Positions 8,960 through 18,921 of a stretch of 64,000 nucleotides of DNA are shown here, piece after piece. Positions within the stretch are counted from its first letter, which is position 1; every line of letters starts with the position of its first letter. A program made the translations under genes and the position numbers. The notes under the pieces are model-generated. The model searched no databases and was not told where the DNA came from. It worked only from the letters and a program-made list of their open reading frames with translations. This DNA comes from Phormidesmis priestleyi ULC007 (GTDB lineage Bacteria > Cyanobacteriota > Cyanobacteriia > Leptolyngbyales > Leptolyngbyaceae), in contig NZ_MPPI01000009.1 in NCBI RefSeq assembly GCF_001895925.1, positions 137,244-201,243 on the forward strand. The letters run 5' to 3'.

Positions 8960-9760
8960 CTATTTGGTGGCGACGACGGCTAGATTCCAGGCTAACCGCT
9001 TCATCAATGGCAGTTTTTTCAGCCCTTTATCCAGCTTCTCTAAGCGCAGATAGGTTTTTTCGAGCCGCGCCTGTTCAAGAATAATCTTCTTCCAATAGCG
9101 CTCTTGGTTTGGGTTGACTTTCTCGATTAGGTAGAACTGTAGAAAGATCCACAGCGTCGCAATCCAAAAAGTGTCGTAGTTGGTTTTAGAGTAGAGCGAT
9201 CGGATGTAGTTCACCAGATTAATATCGAGCGGGGCTTCATCTTCGGTTCTGACTTCGGTTGCCATGCGACGATAGACATTAATCACCGGATTGTGCTTAA
9301 GCGGGTCCCAAAAACAGGCCTTTCCTCCCGGCTTTAGCACTCGGTGCATTTCTTTAAGCGTCATTTCAGGATTAGGAATGTGATGTAGCAGATTAGAGGC
9401 ATAGACAATATCAAATGTGTCATCAGGGAAATCAATTGCCATTGCGTTAATCGTTCGCCCTTCGATCTGCACGCCATTCATTTCTGCTAATTTTAGCGCT
9501 ACCTCAACCATTCCAGGCGAATAGTCAGTTGCCACACAGCGCGCACCGAGCAGGGCAAAATAAACGCTGTTTTCTCCAGCCCCACAGCCGAGATCGAGCA
9601 AATATTTACCATTCACATCGCCCAACTGCCGGAGAATAAATCGATTTTCAGGGGCAGTGCAGGCTTCAAAATAGTCAGCAACTCGAATGCCATCGACATC
9701 GATCGTGCTGGCCCAACGATCGTGAAAGTCTTGCTCTTTACGTAACACGTCTTCTTGCAT
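8960..9760 (-). CDS. Class I SAM-dependent methyltransferase (UbiE/Methyltransf_11 type)
   Basis: A 266-residue cytoplasmic methyltransferase. Motif I LLDLGCGAGENSVYFALLG lies near residues 50-68. VATDYSPGMVEVALKL follows, then the FDIVYASNLLHHIP motif (about 115-128) and HRVLKPGGKACFWDP. The substrate is not identifiable. The C-terminal third contains hydrophobic FWIATLWIFLQFYLI, which may associate with membrane or a lipid-like substrate. It is 15 bp upstream of the sugar permease and probably co-transcribed with it. Confidence 0.85.
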   Translation of the reverse strand: MQEDVLRKEQDFHDRWASTIDVDGIRVADYFEACTAPENRFILRQLGDVNGKYLLDLGCGAGENSVYFALLGARCVATDYSPGMVEVALKLAEMNGVQIEGRTINAMAIDFPDDTFDIVYASNLLHHIPNPEMTLKEMHRVLKPGGKACFWDPLKHNPVINVYRRMATEVRTEDEAPLDINLVNYIRSLYSKTNYDTFWIATLWIFLQFYLIEKVNPNQERYWKKIILEQARLEKTYLRLEKLDKGLKKLPLMKRLAWNLAVVATK

Positions 9761-9833
9761 AGCGCCTCACAAAAATAAGGGGTGGACAAGATGTCACCCC
9801 ATAAAGTAGCACTAATTCTAAATCGATGCCGCT

Positions 9834-11450
9834 TTATCGAGTCTCAACGATTTCCTCAGCCATCTGCTCACTAGAAGCTGACTGCAACGCTGCATAGAGA
9901 CGATTTAGCGCATTTACGTAAGCTTGAGCCGATGCCACAATGATATCGGTGTTGCCTGCGTGACCTGAAAAAATACGATCGCCATACTTTAATCGAATCG
10001 TCACTTCTCCGATCGCATCAATCCCCGCAGTGACCGATTGCACCGAGAACTCGATCAACTGGTTGGGCACATTCACAACGCGGTTGATCGCTTTATAAAC
10101 TGCATCGACTGGGCCGGTTCCGGTCGCGGCATCGGTGAGTTCTTCGCCTTGCGGATTTCTCAGCCTGATCGTTGCGGTTGGATAAGCGCGATCGCCGCAA
10201 GACACCTGCACCATTTCTAACCGAAACAATTCGGGAACTTGCTGAACTTCGTCATTGGCGATCGATTCCAGATCCCAATCGGTGACTTCTTTTTTCTTGT
10301 CGGCTAAATCTTTAAAGCGAATAAACGCCTTATTTAGCTCGTTGTCACCTAACTCAAAGCCCAATTCTTTCAATCGAGTGCGAAAGGCGTTGCGCCCTGA
10401 ATGCTTGCCGAGAATAATCTGATTGCTGGTCAGCCCGATCGACTGAGCATCCATAATCTCGTAGGTGTGCTTGTTTTTCAGCATTCCGTCTTGGTGAATG
10501 CCCGACTCGTGAGCAAACGCATTGGCACCGACGATCGCTTTATTGGGCTGCACCAACATTCCAGTCAAGTTGGACACCAAGCGAGACGTTTTATAAATTT
10601 CCTGAGTATTGATGCGAGTTAGCGGCGTGTCTGACTCAACAGGGCGACCCAAAAATGGGTTGAAATATTGCCGTCTGACGTGCAGCGCCATCACCAACTC
10701 TTCGAGGGCAGCATTTCCGGCTCGTTCGCCAATGCCGTTGATCGTGCATTCTAGCTGTCGTGCGCCATTCTTCACCGCTTCGAGGAAACAGGCAACCGCT
10801 AACCCCAAATCGTTGTGACCGTGGACAGAAATGATTGCCTGATCGACATTGGGCACGTTTTCTTTAATGCCGCGAATCATGTCGCCAAACTCGCTCGGGG
10901 TCAGATAGCCCACCGTATCGGGAATGTTGATCGTCGTTGCGCCAACTGCGATCGCGCGTTCTAACACCTGATATAAAAACCCTGGATCAGACCGCGCCGC
11001 ATCCATCGGTGAAAATTCGACATCGGTCACAAACGATTTTGCATAAGCGACCATTTCTTCGGCGATCGCTAACACTTCCGATCGGGTCTTCTTTAACTGA
11101 TATTCGAGGTGAATATCCGAGGTTGAGATAAAGGTGTGAATTCGGGCATGGGCGGCAGGTTTTAGGGCTTCAGCCGCCGCTTTGATGTCAGCCGAAATTG
11201 CCCGCGCCAAACTGCAAATAATCGGGCCGTCTTCGGTGCCAACGGCTTTGGCAATGCGCTGAACTGCCTCAAAATCGCCAGGGCTGGCATAGGCAAAACC
11301 CGCCTCAATCACATCTACGCCAAGTCGCGCCAGTTGCCGAGCGATCGCCAGCTTCTCATCGACGTTGAGGGTGGCTCCGGGGCACTGTTCCCCATCGCGC
11401 AAAGTCGTATCAAAAATGATGATCTGGTCGGGTTGAGATGGCACGTTCAT
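9834..11450 (-). CDS. leuA: 2-isopropylmalate synthase
   Basis: A 538-residue enzyme of the first committed step of leucine synthesis, condensing acetyl-CoA with 2-oxoisovalerate. The N-terminal TIM barrel opens with [16 protein letters not shown]. The metal-binding [11 protein letters not shown] block and [13 protein letters not shown] are present, and HESGIHQDG lies near residue 308. The C-terminal LeuA allosteric domain (about 400-515, [12 protein letters not shown]...) gives leucine feedback control. Length and order match full bacterial LeuA. It starts at an ATG with no visible leader peptide. Confidence 0.97.
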   Translation of the reverse strand: MNVPSQPDQIIIFDTTLRDGEQCPGATLNVDEKLAIARQLARLGVDVIEAGFAYASPGDFEAVQRIAKAVGTEDGPIICSLARAISADIKAAAEALKPAAHARIHTFISTSDIHLEYQLKKTRSEVLAIAEEMVAYAKSFVTDVEFSPMDAARSDPGFLYQVLERAIAVGATTINIPDTVGYLTPSEFGDMIRGIKENVPNVDQAIISVHGHNDLGLAVACFLEAVKNGARQLECTINGIGERAGNAALEELVMALHVRRQYFNPFLGRPVESDTPLTRINTQEIYKTSRLVSNLTGMLVQPNKAIVGANAFAHESGIHQDGMLKNKHTYEIMDAQSIGLTSNQIILGKHSGRNAFRTRLKELGFELGDNELNKAFIRFKDLADKKKEVTDWDLESIANDEVQQVPELFRLEMVQVSCGDRAYPTATIRLRNPQGEELTDAATGTGPVDAVYKAINRVVNVPNQLIEFSVQSVTAGIDAIGEVTIRLKYGDRIFSGHAGNTDIIVASAQAYVNALNRLYAALQSASSEQMAEEIVETR

Positions 11451-11598
11451 GGCTCAAATAGTTGAGTAGTGGATAATGGATTGAAACCTCAGAGATGCAA
11501 AAAATAGCGATCGCATCGGGTCGCAATCTTAAAATCTATTCTAGTATGCGAATCTACTTTAAGACTGTCGATGGATGACGAACTGGGGAAGGTTGCTT

Positions 11599-12105
11599 TC
11601 AGTAATCGGCTTTTTCAATCTGAGGGCGAATGTCGTTGAGGTCGATGTAGCGATCGGTAACATTTCGCAATTCTCTCGCGATCATTCCTTCGGTTGACAC
11701 TACGGTGATATGAGTGCTTTTAGAGCGCAGCAGTTCGATCGCTCGTTCAAAATCGCCGTCACCGCTAAACAGAATCACCCGATCGTACTGCTCAACGGTG
11801 TTAAACATATCCACCACAATTTCAATATCGAGATTGGCCTTTTGTGAATAGCGACCCGAAGTGTCGTCGTAATATTCTTTAAGAATTTTAGTTCTAACCG
11901 TGTAACCGAGGCTAATCAACGCATCTCGAAAGCCTCTTTGATCTTGAGGATCTTTCAGCCCGGTGTACCAGAAGGCATTGACTAACTCGATCTCTCGTTC
12001 ACTAACGAAGTATTCCAGCACTCGTTTAGGGTCAAAAAACCACCCATTCTTTTGTTGAGCATAGAACATATTGTTTCCGTCTACAAAAATAGAGAGACGG
12101 TTCAT
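11599..12105 (-). CDS. NYN domain protein (LabA/DUF88-like PIN-fold nuclease)
   Basis: About 168 residues from ATG 12105 (MNRLSIFVDGNNMFY). The reading frame stays open upstream to 12210 with a hydrophobic extension that does not fit the family, so I prefer the shorter form. The acidic residues of FVDGNN and ILFSGDGDFERAI match the metal-binding site of the NYN/PIN-like fold. Members include cyanobacterial LabA and probable RNases. The C-terminus is short and has no added domain. RNA or nucleotide processing is likely, but the substrate is unknown. Confidence 0.85.
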   Translation of the reverse strand: MNRLSIFVDGNNMFYAQQKNGWFFDPKRVLEYFVSEREIELVNAFWYTGLKDPQDQRGFRDALISLGYTVRTKILKEYYDDTSGRYSQKANLDIEIVVDMFNTVEQYDRVILFSGDGDFERAIELLRSKSTHITVVSTEGMIARELRNVTDRYIDLNDIRPQIEKADY

Positions 12106-12654
12106 GGAGTAATGCATAGATAATTTAAGACCTATAAATTGTAGAATCAAAATTGGAATAATTAATTCTAGCAACGCAAAACCAGTCGGTTGCTGAGAAT
12201 AACGCTTCAAGTATTAATCCTCTCGGCAGTTTGAACGGCTCTGTAGTTAAACCTTGACCCAGAGTTCTCCCCTAATCAGACTCGATCGCACAACTGATCC
12301 CCGATTGAATAACTCGACCCGTCTAAGACTGTCTAAAGGTAGACGTTTTTAGAAATGAAAAGCTTTAGCGCCGCAGATAGATGACTGAGCTAATTTGGTT
12401 TTTCTTAAACTCTCCTGTTATTTAAAGTCACGATTCATAGCAACTCTTAATGATGATCTTTATAAAGTGAACTCTGAGTCATAAATGGGATTCCTCACCT
12501 ATAAGACAGATTTAGGTTCATTTAATTATCACAAATATTTCAAAAACCGTGAAGGTAAAGAGTGAGTACTATTATCGTAGGGATGGAGATGGCAATTCTC
12601 CATAGCAGGTGCAGTTAAGCCGCGCGATGAGTAGTTCCTATTGCTAGACAAGAC
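12106..12654. other. Intergenic region, nothing recognised
   Basis: About 550 bases between the divergent NYN gene and the CHASE2 kinase gene. It must hold both promoters but has no recognisable ORF, tRNA, repeat or riboswitch. Confidence 0.5.
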
Positions 12655-14988
12655 ATGCCCGAAAAGCCGTCAAAGCCTCTCACAGAACCCCTAACCCAGG
12701 GTCAACCCACGCTTGTAAACGACACCACCCGACCCGAACACTACAGCCCCAGGTTTAGATTTGATCGCTTAGGACACATTTTGATGGTGGCGTGGGCGAT
12801 CGCAGCGGCAGCGCTGACGGCTTCAAACCCGGCATCGGTGCAAGTGTTGGAGCGACAGGCACAGAGCCTACTGTTCAAAGTGCGAGGTACGGTTCCGCCA
12901 CCGAGCCAGATTGTGATCTTAGCGATCGACGAAGAATCGATCGCGCAACTCTCAAGCCTGCCACTGCGACGCGCCATCTATGCAGAAGCGATCGATAAGC
13001 TGATGCAAGCCGGGGCAAAGGCGGTCGTTGCCGATGTCTTGTGGGATCTGCCCAGCAGCTACGGCTACAGTAACTATGATGCAGGAATTGTCTCATACGA
13101 CGATCGACAGCTACAAACTGTTCTGCAACGCTATGAAGGGCAAATCGCTCTATCGGCAAAGTTTGTGCAAGGCGACAGCCGTCAGGGAGAGCAGTCTAAC
13201 CTCAGCTTGCCTTATACGCCGTTTCAAAGCGAACTGAATCCGATCGGGTTTACCAACTTCTTGTCAGAACCCAACGATCGCATCCATCTTTTGGGAAGTC
13301 GATTTCTAGAAAAGCTGCCTGCCCAAGAAGCGGAAATTATTAAATCTGCTAAAGTGCCATCGTTAGCTGAAGCTGCCTTACAAGCGACGAAGCTCAAATA
13401 TTCACAGCCCCAAGGAGACAATATTTTCTTTTATGGCGGCGCTAACACCTTTAAGCCCGTCTCGTTTTGGAACGTGATCTCGCCTGAGAATTGGAACAGC
13501 GAGTATCTCCAAAAGGGAAAGTATTTCAAAGACAAAATTGTGCTGATTGGCGTGATCACAAAATCGAATCCAGATTTTCACCTCACGCCTATGGGTGAAA
13601 TGTCAGGAGTCGAAATTCACGCCAACGCGATCGCCACCCTGCTGCAAGATCGATCCATCCGCGAAGCGTTTGCCGACCCGGCGATGGCAGGCGGGCTAGT
13701 GCTGCTGGTGATCTTTGTGGCTGGGCTATTGCTAAGTCGAGCCAGACGACCCCTGTTTCGGTTGTTTTGGGCAGGGGTGATGGGGCTAGGCTGGGGTAGC
13801 GCTTGCTATGTGGCCTTTGGCAGTGGGTTGGTGATTTTGCCAATGGCGGTGCCGATCGGCGCGATCGGGCTAGTCGGCGTGTCTTATTGGCTGACTGGCT
13901 CTGCATCGGGGCATCTGATCAACCAACGCAACAAGCGGATCAGCCAAGAAGTCAAGCGCTCGGCGAGAACCATCGAAATGATGAGTCAGCGCAGCGATCG
14001 CGAAGACCTGCTGCGAGAACGAGAACTCGAACTCGCCAACAAAACCCTGGGTGGGCGCTATAAAATCACTCAAATTTTGGGTCACGGTGGCTTTGGTGAA
14101 ACCTATATTGCCCAAGATATTAAACGTCCCCAGAGTCCGCAGTGCGTCGTCAAACAACTCAGCCCTGCCACCAGCAATCCTCATCATTTGAAATTGGCGA
14201 GACGATTGTTCGATCGCGAGGCAGAAGCCCTAGAGCGGTTGGGCAGACATGAACAAATTCCTCGTTTGCTGGCTTATTTCGAGGAGGATGGAGAATTTTA
14301 TCTAGTGCAAGAATATATTCCTGGGCACTCGTTGAGCGAAGAACTTTCGCTGGGGAGACAGCTTCCTGAAGCCAGAGTTGTCGATATCTTGAAAGAATTG
14401 CTGGAGATTCTCAGCTTTGTTCACGGTGAAAAGGTGATTCACCGTGATATTAAGCCTAGCAACATTATTCGTCGTCAAGCAGATAGCCAACTCGTTTTGA
14501 TTGATTTTGGAGCCGTTAAAGATCAGTACAGCAAACTAGCAGCCGAAGACACTAGCAACAATTTGACGATCGGCATTGGCACTCAGGGCTATATGGCTCC
14601 TGAGCAAGCGGCGGGCAAACCTCAGCACAACAGTGATATCTATGCGGTGGGCATGATGGGTATTCAGGCTTTGACCGGGTTGCCCCCCAGCCAGCTAAAG
14701 CCCGATTCTCAAACGGGAGAAATTCGGTGGGAGGATAAAGCCCTGGTCAGTCGAGGGCTGGCAAACGTGTTGTCTAAAATGGTGCGCTACGATTCGACCA
14801 AGCGCTATCAATCGGCGATCGAAACCCTGCAAGCGTTGAAAAAGCTCTCTAATTTCACGACCTTGCAGCTCAACCAGGAGCTTTTTATTGTGCCTGAGAT
14901 TGCAGAAGACATCACGATCGAAACGCGAGCCTGGCCTGAAACATTTGGCTCAGGAGAGGTGCCGCCCACCGAGCCACCTGCTAAGTAG
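12655..14988 (+). CDS. CHASE2 domain-containing serine/threonine protein kinase
   Basis: A 777-residue membrane receptor kinase. An N-terminal anchor (about 43-62) is followed by an extracytoplasmic CHASE2 sensor (about 65-335, with VILAIDEESIAQL and the DKIVLIGVI strand). Three closely spaced membrane helices follow (about 343-420), then a short coiled segment. The cytoplasmic kinase domain (about 470-735) has the P-loop LGHGGFGETY near 475, HRDIKPSNII near 596 and LIDFGAVKD near 614. All catalytic residues are present. Topology implies transduction of an external signal to phosphorylation; the ligand is unknown. No cognate phosphatase lies nearby. Confidence 0.93.
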   Translation: MPEKPSKPLTEPLTQGQPTLVNDTTRPEHYSPRFRFDRLGHILMVAWAIAAAALTASNPASVQVLERQAQSLLFKVRGTVPPPSQIVILAIDEESIAQLSSLPLRRAIYAEAIDKLMQAGAKAVVADVLWDLPSSYGYSNYDAGIVSYDDRQLQTVLQRYEGQIALSAKFVQGDSRQGEQSNLSLPYTPFQSELNPIGFTNFLSEPNDRIHLLGSRFLEKLPAQEAEIIKSAKVPSLAEAALQATKLKYSQPQGDNIFFYGGANTFKPVSFWNVISPENWNSEYLQKGKYFKDKIVLIGVITKSNPDFHLTPMGEMSGVEIHANAIATLLQDRSIREAFADPAMAGGLVLLVIFVAGLLLSRARRPLFRLFWAGVMGLGWGSACYVAFGSGLVILPMAVPIGAIGLVGVSYWLTGSASGHLINQRNKRISQEVKRSARTIEMMSQRSDREDLLRERELELANKTLGGRYKITQILGHGGFGETYIAQDIKRPQSPQCVVKQLSPATSNPHHLKLARRLFDREAEALERLGRHEQIPRLLAYFEEDGEFYLVQEYIPGHSLSEELSLGRQLPEARVVDILKELLEILSFVHGEKVIHRDIKPSNIIRRQADSQLVLIDFGAVKDQYSKLAAEDTSNNLTIGIGTQGYMAPEQAAGKPQHNSDIYAVGMMGIQALTGLPPSQLKPDSQTGEIRWEDKALVSRGLANVLSKMVRYDSTKRYQSAIETLQALKKLSNFTTLQLNQELFIVPEIAEDITIETRAWPETFGSGEVPPTEPPAK

Positions 14989-15039
14989 CGTTCGGGCTTG
15001 ATCCGAAATCAGATCAGTTCTTTCGCTTCGTTCTTCAGC

Positions 15040-15140
15040 ACTTCAGCCCCCTAAATCCCCTATTCTGGGTGACTTTGAGCCGGAAATTGTGGCTTGAAGT
15101 CTCCCAATTTTGGGGGATTTAGAGGACAGCCTGGATTTGC
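15040..15140. repeat. Dispersed CCCCTAAAT-type hairpin repeat
   Basis: CCCCCTAAATCCCC near 15049 pairs imperfectly with GGGGGATTTAGAGG near 15112, enclosing about 50 bases. The sequence resembles the internal hairpin of the elements at 1-126 and 7951-8084. It lies between the convergent kinase and amidase genes and may serve as a bidirectional transcription end. Confidence 0.5.
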
Positions 15141-15193
15141 AACCGCAGCGAAAAGCTTCATCGAATTCACGTTGATCTGAACCCGAAACCTGC

Positions 15194-16618
15194 TCATAAG
15201 ATTTGTGCCGACTCGTAAAGTCGTCTTAAAATCGCTGTGATTTTCGCTCCATATTGCAAGTCGGCTGCCCAGCGTCCACTTAGCTGATCGACGAGCGGTG
15301 CAACCCCACGCGTCACAAAGTTAAATCGAGGATTCACGATCTCTTTAACGATCGGGGCAGTGCTGGCATAGGCTTTGAGAAGCTGAATGTGCGCTCTGAC
15401 CCCGATACGAGCACTGGGGAAGGAGGCCCCGGCGGGAGTGCCTGCCACATCGCCTAGCCCTGCAAAATTGTTTTGACTGGGCTTGATTATCCCCCCAAAG
15501 CGCAAAAAGTCCGTTTCTAAACACATTTGAGAAAAGGCGATATCGTGATTTACGCCTTCACCAATGCCATTTACGCCTTCACCAATGCATTCTTCTCGAT
15601 AAAGCTTGGCAATGTCTGGAAACTGAGTCAGAGCCGCCGCATTGTTGTTTTTAAGAAATAAGCTGAGATTCGCTTCGGTTGTGGCACCTGGACTCATAAT
15701 TCGATCGATAGAACCCGCACAAATTCTGAGAATCGATCGCAGCATCACCGTTCGCGATGGAATATCCCAGCCGACGACGACGTTGTAGGTTCGCAGGTCA
15801 ACGGCTCTAACAAACACTACGCCTCGATAGTTGATGCGACGCGTGTTTGGGTCGGTTGATAAGTCAATCCCTAACTTATCAGACAGATCGATCGGGATAA
15901 AAGCACTGCCACTGACGAGAATCCCCTTTTCGCCGTAGATTTGACCATTTAAGTTGATGGCGATCTCTTCATAAATTGCAGTCGAGGCTAGAGTTGACGT
16001 TGGAGTCGGCGTTGAAGTCAGCGTTGAAGTCAGGGTCGGTGTTGGAACAAGCCCTGAGACGGTTCGACTCCAGGTGATCAGACCGTCTGCGATGCCCGCA
16101 GCGAGGTCACGGCGTTGATTTTGCAAGATCAGGCGATCGTCAGAGTTGGTGAGAAACCCCACTTCCATCAGCAGCGCTGGCGGCACAAGTTGACGACAAA
16201 ACCCCAGACTGCCCAACGGAGTCGCGGTGTCGGGTTGAATGCCTCGACTCGGCAGTTGGGGAACGCGGCGCACCAGCGATCGCAGCACCAAATCAGCGTG
16301 ACTTTTGCGCTCGTTATTGTTGGCAATATAGTAAACCGTTGCCCCCCGAACTGAGGGATCTGAATACGCGTTGGCCCTAATTTCTAGCGCCACATCAGTG
16401 CGGCTACCTCGTGAATTAATCCATTCATAAGTGGCGCGAGGGCTGAGTTCGTCGGGCACTGACAAGACTTCTGCCCCGCGCGATCGCAACTCTGCCACCA
16501 CGAGATCGCGAGTCATGATCATTTCTCTGGCTTCGGTGGTTCCGGCAATAATGGCTCCCGGCTCACTTACGCCATTGATGCGATCGCCGTGCCCGGCTGA
16601 AAGAAAGATTCGTCCCAT
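15194..16618 (-). CDS. N-acetylmuramoyl-L-alanine amidase-like protein with glucosaminidase-type domain
   Basis: A 474-residue protein with three parts. An Amidase_3-like domain spans about 1-180 (IFLSAGHGD, LLMEVGFLTN). A Ser/Thr/Pro-rich linker leads to a middle domain (about 215-300) resembling copper-amine-oxidase-like N-terminal repeats. A C-terminal FlgJ/LytF-type glucosaminidase-like domain (about 320-470) includes QMCLETDFLRFGG and NNFAGLGD. The usual zinc-ligand motif IHANA reads IRANA here, so amidase activity is uncertain. No signal peptide is seen. A 21-bp tandem duplication inside the gene gives GEGVNGI-GEGVN. Confidence 0.8.
   Translation of the reverse strand: MGRIFLSAGHGDRINGVSEPGAIIAGTTEAREMIMTRDLVVAELRSRGAEVLSVPDELSPRATYEWINSRGSRTDVALEIRANAYSDPSVRGATVYYIANNNERKSHADLVLRSLVRRVPQLPSRGIQPDTATPLGSLGFCRQLVPPALLMEVGFLTNSDDRLILQNQRRDLAAGIADGLITWSRTVSGLVPTPTLTSTLTSTPTPTSTLASTAIYEEIAINLNGQIYGEKGILVSGSAFIPIDLSDKLGIDLSTDPNTRRINYRGVVFVRAVDLRTYNVVVGWDIPSRTVMLRSILRICAGSIDRIMSPGATTEANLSLFLKNNNAAALTQFPDIAKLYREECIGEGVNGIGEGVNHDIAFSQMCLETDFLRFGGIIKPSQNNFAGLGDVAGTPAGASFPSARIGVRAHIQLLKAYASTAPIVKEIVNPRFNFVTRGVAPLVDQLSGRWAADLQYGAKITAILRRLYESAQIL
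15548..15589. repeat. 21-bp tandem duplication inside the amidase gene
   Basis: Two adjacent copies of a 21-bp unit (ATTTACGCCTTCACCAATGC plus one base) differ only at the last base. The repeat keeps the frame and adds seven residues to the glucosaminidase-like domain. Confidence 0.85.
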
Positions 16619-16871
16619 CGGATATCTGTGATAGTGGTTGTGAAACGTCGCTTAAAACTTGTAACTCAAAATCCGTCGCTTAAAACTTATATCTTATAAA
16701 GTGATTCCTCCAAAGTCGTAGTGGTTGATTTTTCTAATTCTTGTTAAAAATAGAGTACTTGAGTACTACAAGATTGAGCGTTGCTTTGCGAATCGATCGC
16801 AAAATACCTGTTAAACTTCATGCACCAAGAACCAGGGTAGCCGATTTTCTCTGAGCCGGATCTCTATCACT

Positions 16872-18788
16872 ATGAACGTCCCTCGTCTCCACCCAGACAC
16901 GATCGAACAAGTCAAACAGAGACTCGATATCGTTGATATTGTTTCTGAGCATGTCGTGCTTAAAAAACAGGGCAAAGACTTCGTGGGGTTGTGCCCTTTT
17001 CATGACGACAAATCGCCTAGCTTTAGCGTCAGCCCTAGCAAGCAGTTTTATTATTGCTTTAGCTGTGGGGCAGGCGGCAACGCGATTAAGTTTTTGATGG
17101 AGTTGGGTAAGCGATCGTTTAGTGAAGTCGTGCTTGATTTAGCAAAGCGCTATCAGGTCGCAGTTCAAACTTTAGAACCCGAACAACGGCAAGAGTTACA
17201 GCGTCAACTCTCGGTGAGAGAACAGCTTTATGAGATTTTGGCATTAACGGCACGATTTTATGAACACGCGCTCAATCAGAGCCAGGGAAAAGCCGCACTG
17301 GAGTATTTGCAGAACGATCGTCATCTCAACCAAGCCACGATCCAGCAGTTTCAACTCGGCTATGCTCCGGGCGGCTGGGAAACGCTCTACGGTTATTTGG
17401 TTGAACAAAAGCACTATCCCGTTGCGCTGGTTGAACAAGCCGGATTAATCGTGCCGCGCAAGACCGGAGACGGTTATTACGATCGCTTCCGCGATCGTTT
17501 GATGATTCCCATTCTCGATTTGCAGGGGCGGGTCATCGCCTTTGGCGGTCGGACTTTGAGTGACGAACAGCCCAAATATCTCAACTCACCCGAAACAGAG
17601 TTATTTGACAAAGGCAACACACTTTATGGTTTAGATAAAGCGCGGGCCACGATCGCTAAACAAGATCAAGCCGTCGTGGTGGAGGGCTATTTTGATGTGA
17701 TTGCCCTACACGCGGGCAAAATCACCAATGCGGTTGCCTCGTTAGGCACTGCCTTGAGCATTGGTCAAGCTAAACAACTGTTTAAATACACCGACTCTAA
17801 TCGAGTTATCTTTAACTTGGATGCTGATCGTGCGGGTGTGCAAGCCGTTGAACAAGCGGTTGGAAAAGTGGTGTCGCTGGCCTATCAAGGCGAAATGCAA
17901 CTGCGGGTTTTGAGTATTCCTGATGGTAAAGATCCCGATGATTTTCTCAAAGCTCACTCGGCTGCAAGCTATCAAGATCTCTTAGATGACGCGCCCCTAT
18001 TGGTTGACTGGCAAATTCAGCAAGCGCTGGTCGGCAAAGATTTAAAGCAGTCAGACCAGTTTCAGCTAGTGGTAGTCGAAATGGTGACGCTGTTAGGCAA
18101 TCTGCCCAATCCCACCATTCGCACTCACTATATTCATCGTTGCGCCGAGCTTTTGAGCCAGGGCAACAGTCGGATGCTGCAACAAATCGAAGAAGATTTG
18201 CGGCTTCAGGTGCGGGGTCAACGCTGGCACGGACGATCTCAGAAATGGCAAACGCCTGGAGAACGCACCCTTCTCGAAGAATCAGAGGCGCTGCTGCTCA
18301 GACTTTATCTCCATTCCCCCTCACATCGAGGCGTGATCGTCGAGGCGTTAGAGGCTCAAGACTTAGAGTTTAGCCTGTCTCATCACCGATTTTTGTGGCG
18401 GCAAATTTTGGATGTCGAACGATCTGATCAAGGTCAACAGTCCCTTGATTTGCTGTCGCTGTTACGCGATCGCTGCACTGACTTTCCGAGAGAGATGACG
18501 CAAGTCTATGCGCTGTTTGAACTCAATGAGAAAACCGAACGCGACATTCTCCGCGCTGAATTAGGCATTCGGTCTGCCGCCGCTGCGATTGAAGAAGTCA
18601 TGTGCGAAAAGCGCCGCCGCCATTTCTTAGATTTGTGGAAAACGACTGATCTCGTCATCAATGCAGAACTGGGTCACCATTATCAACAAAAATGGCAATC
18701 GGAAGTGAAACGCATTCAAGAACTCAGACACCAACGTGAGGTGAATTTTTTAGATCTGGTGAATGTTCCGATCGTAGGCGAATCCTAG
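16872..18788 (+). CDS. dnaG: DNA primase
   Basis: A 638-residue primase that lays RNA primers for replication. The N-terminal zinc-binding domain (CPFHDDKSPSFSV ... YYCFSCGAGGN) lies at about 40-65. The RNA polymerase core follows, with FRDRLMIPILD and the Toprim motifs VVVEGYFDVIALH (about 270) and NLDADRAG (about 315). A C-terminal helicase-interaction region follows. Length is normal for cyanobacteria. It starts at an ATG. No rpsU or rpoD neighbours, unlike the enterobacterial operon. Confidence 0.97.
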   Translation: MNVPRLHPDTIEQVKQRLDIVDIVSEHVVLKKQGKDFVGLCPFHDDKSPSFSVSPSKQFYYCFSCGAGGNAIKFLMELGKRSFSEVVLDLAKRYQVAVQTLEPEQRQELQRQLSVREQLYEILALTARFYEHALNQSQGKAALEYLQNDRHLNQATIQQFQLGYAPGGWETLYGYLVEQKHYPVALVEQAGLIVPRKTGDGYYDRFRDRLMIPILDLQGRVIAFGGRTLSDEQPKYLNSPETELFDKGNTLYGLDKARATIAKQDQAVVVEGYFDVIALHAGKITNAVASLGTALSIGQAKQLFKYTDSNRVIFNLDADRAGVQAVEQAVGKVVSLAYQGEMQLRVLSIPDGKDPDDFLKAHSAASYQDLLDDAPLLVDWQIQQALVGKDLKQSDQFQLVVVEMVTLLGNLPNPTIRTHYIHRCAELLSQGNSRMLQQIEEDLRLQVRGQRWHGRSQKWQTPGERTLLEESEALLLRLYLHSPSHRGVIVEALEAQDLEFSLSHHRFLWRQILDVERSDQGQQSLDLLSLLRDRCTDFPREMTQVYALFELNEKTERDILRAELGIRSAAAAIEEVMCEKRRRHFLDLWKTTDLVINAELGHHYQQKWQSEVKRIQELRHQREVNFLDLVNVPIVGES

Positions 18789-18828
18789 TTTTATCCACCT
18801 CTAAATTTTCCGTTGATGCATAGAGATT

Positions 18829-18900
18829 GGGTGTAGGGGCAATCCCCCCGTGGTTGCCCAGAATCTAGGGTAGGCACGGGGGCGCTACCCCTACGAGGTG
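18829..18900. repeat. Palindromic intergenic repeat between dnaG and bioF
   Basis: GTAGGGGCAATCCCCCCGTG at about 18834 is imperfectly inverted at about 18877 as CACGGGGGCGCTACCCCTAC. It lies between convergent genes and resembles the widespread cyanobacterial GTAGGGGC repeat. It could act as a terminator hairpin for both genes. Confidence 0.6.
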
Positions 18901-18921
18901 GTTGAACATCGTGTAATCGGA

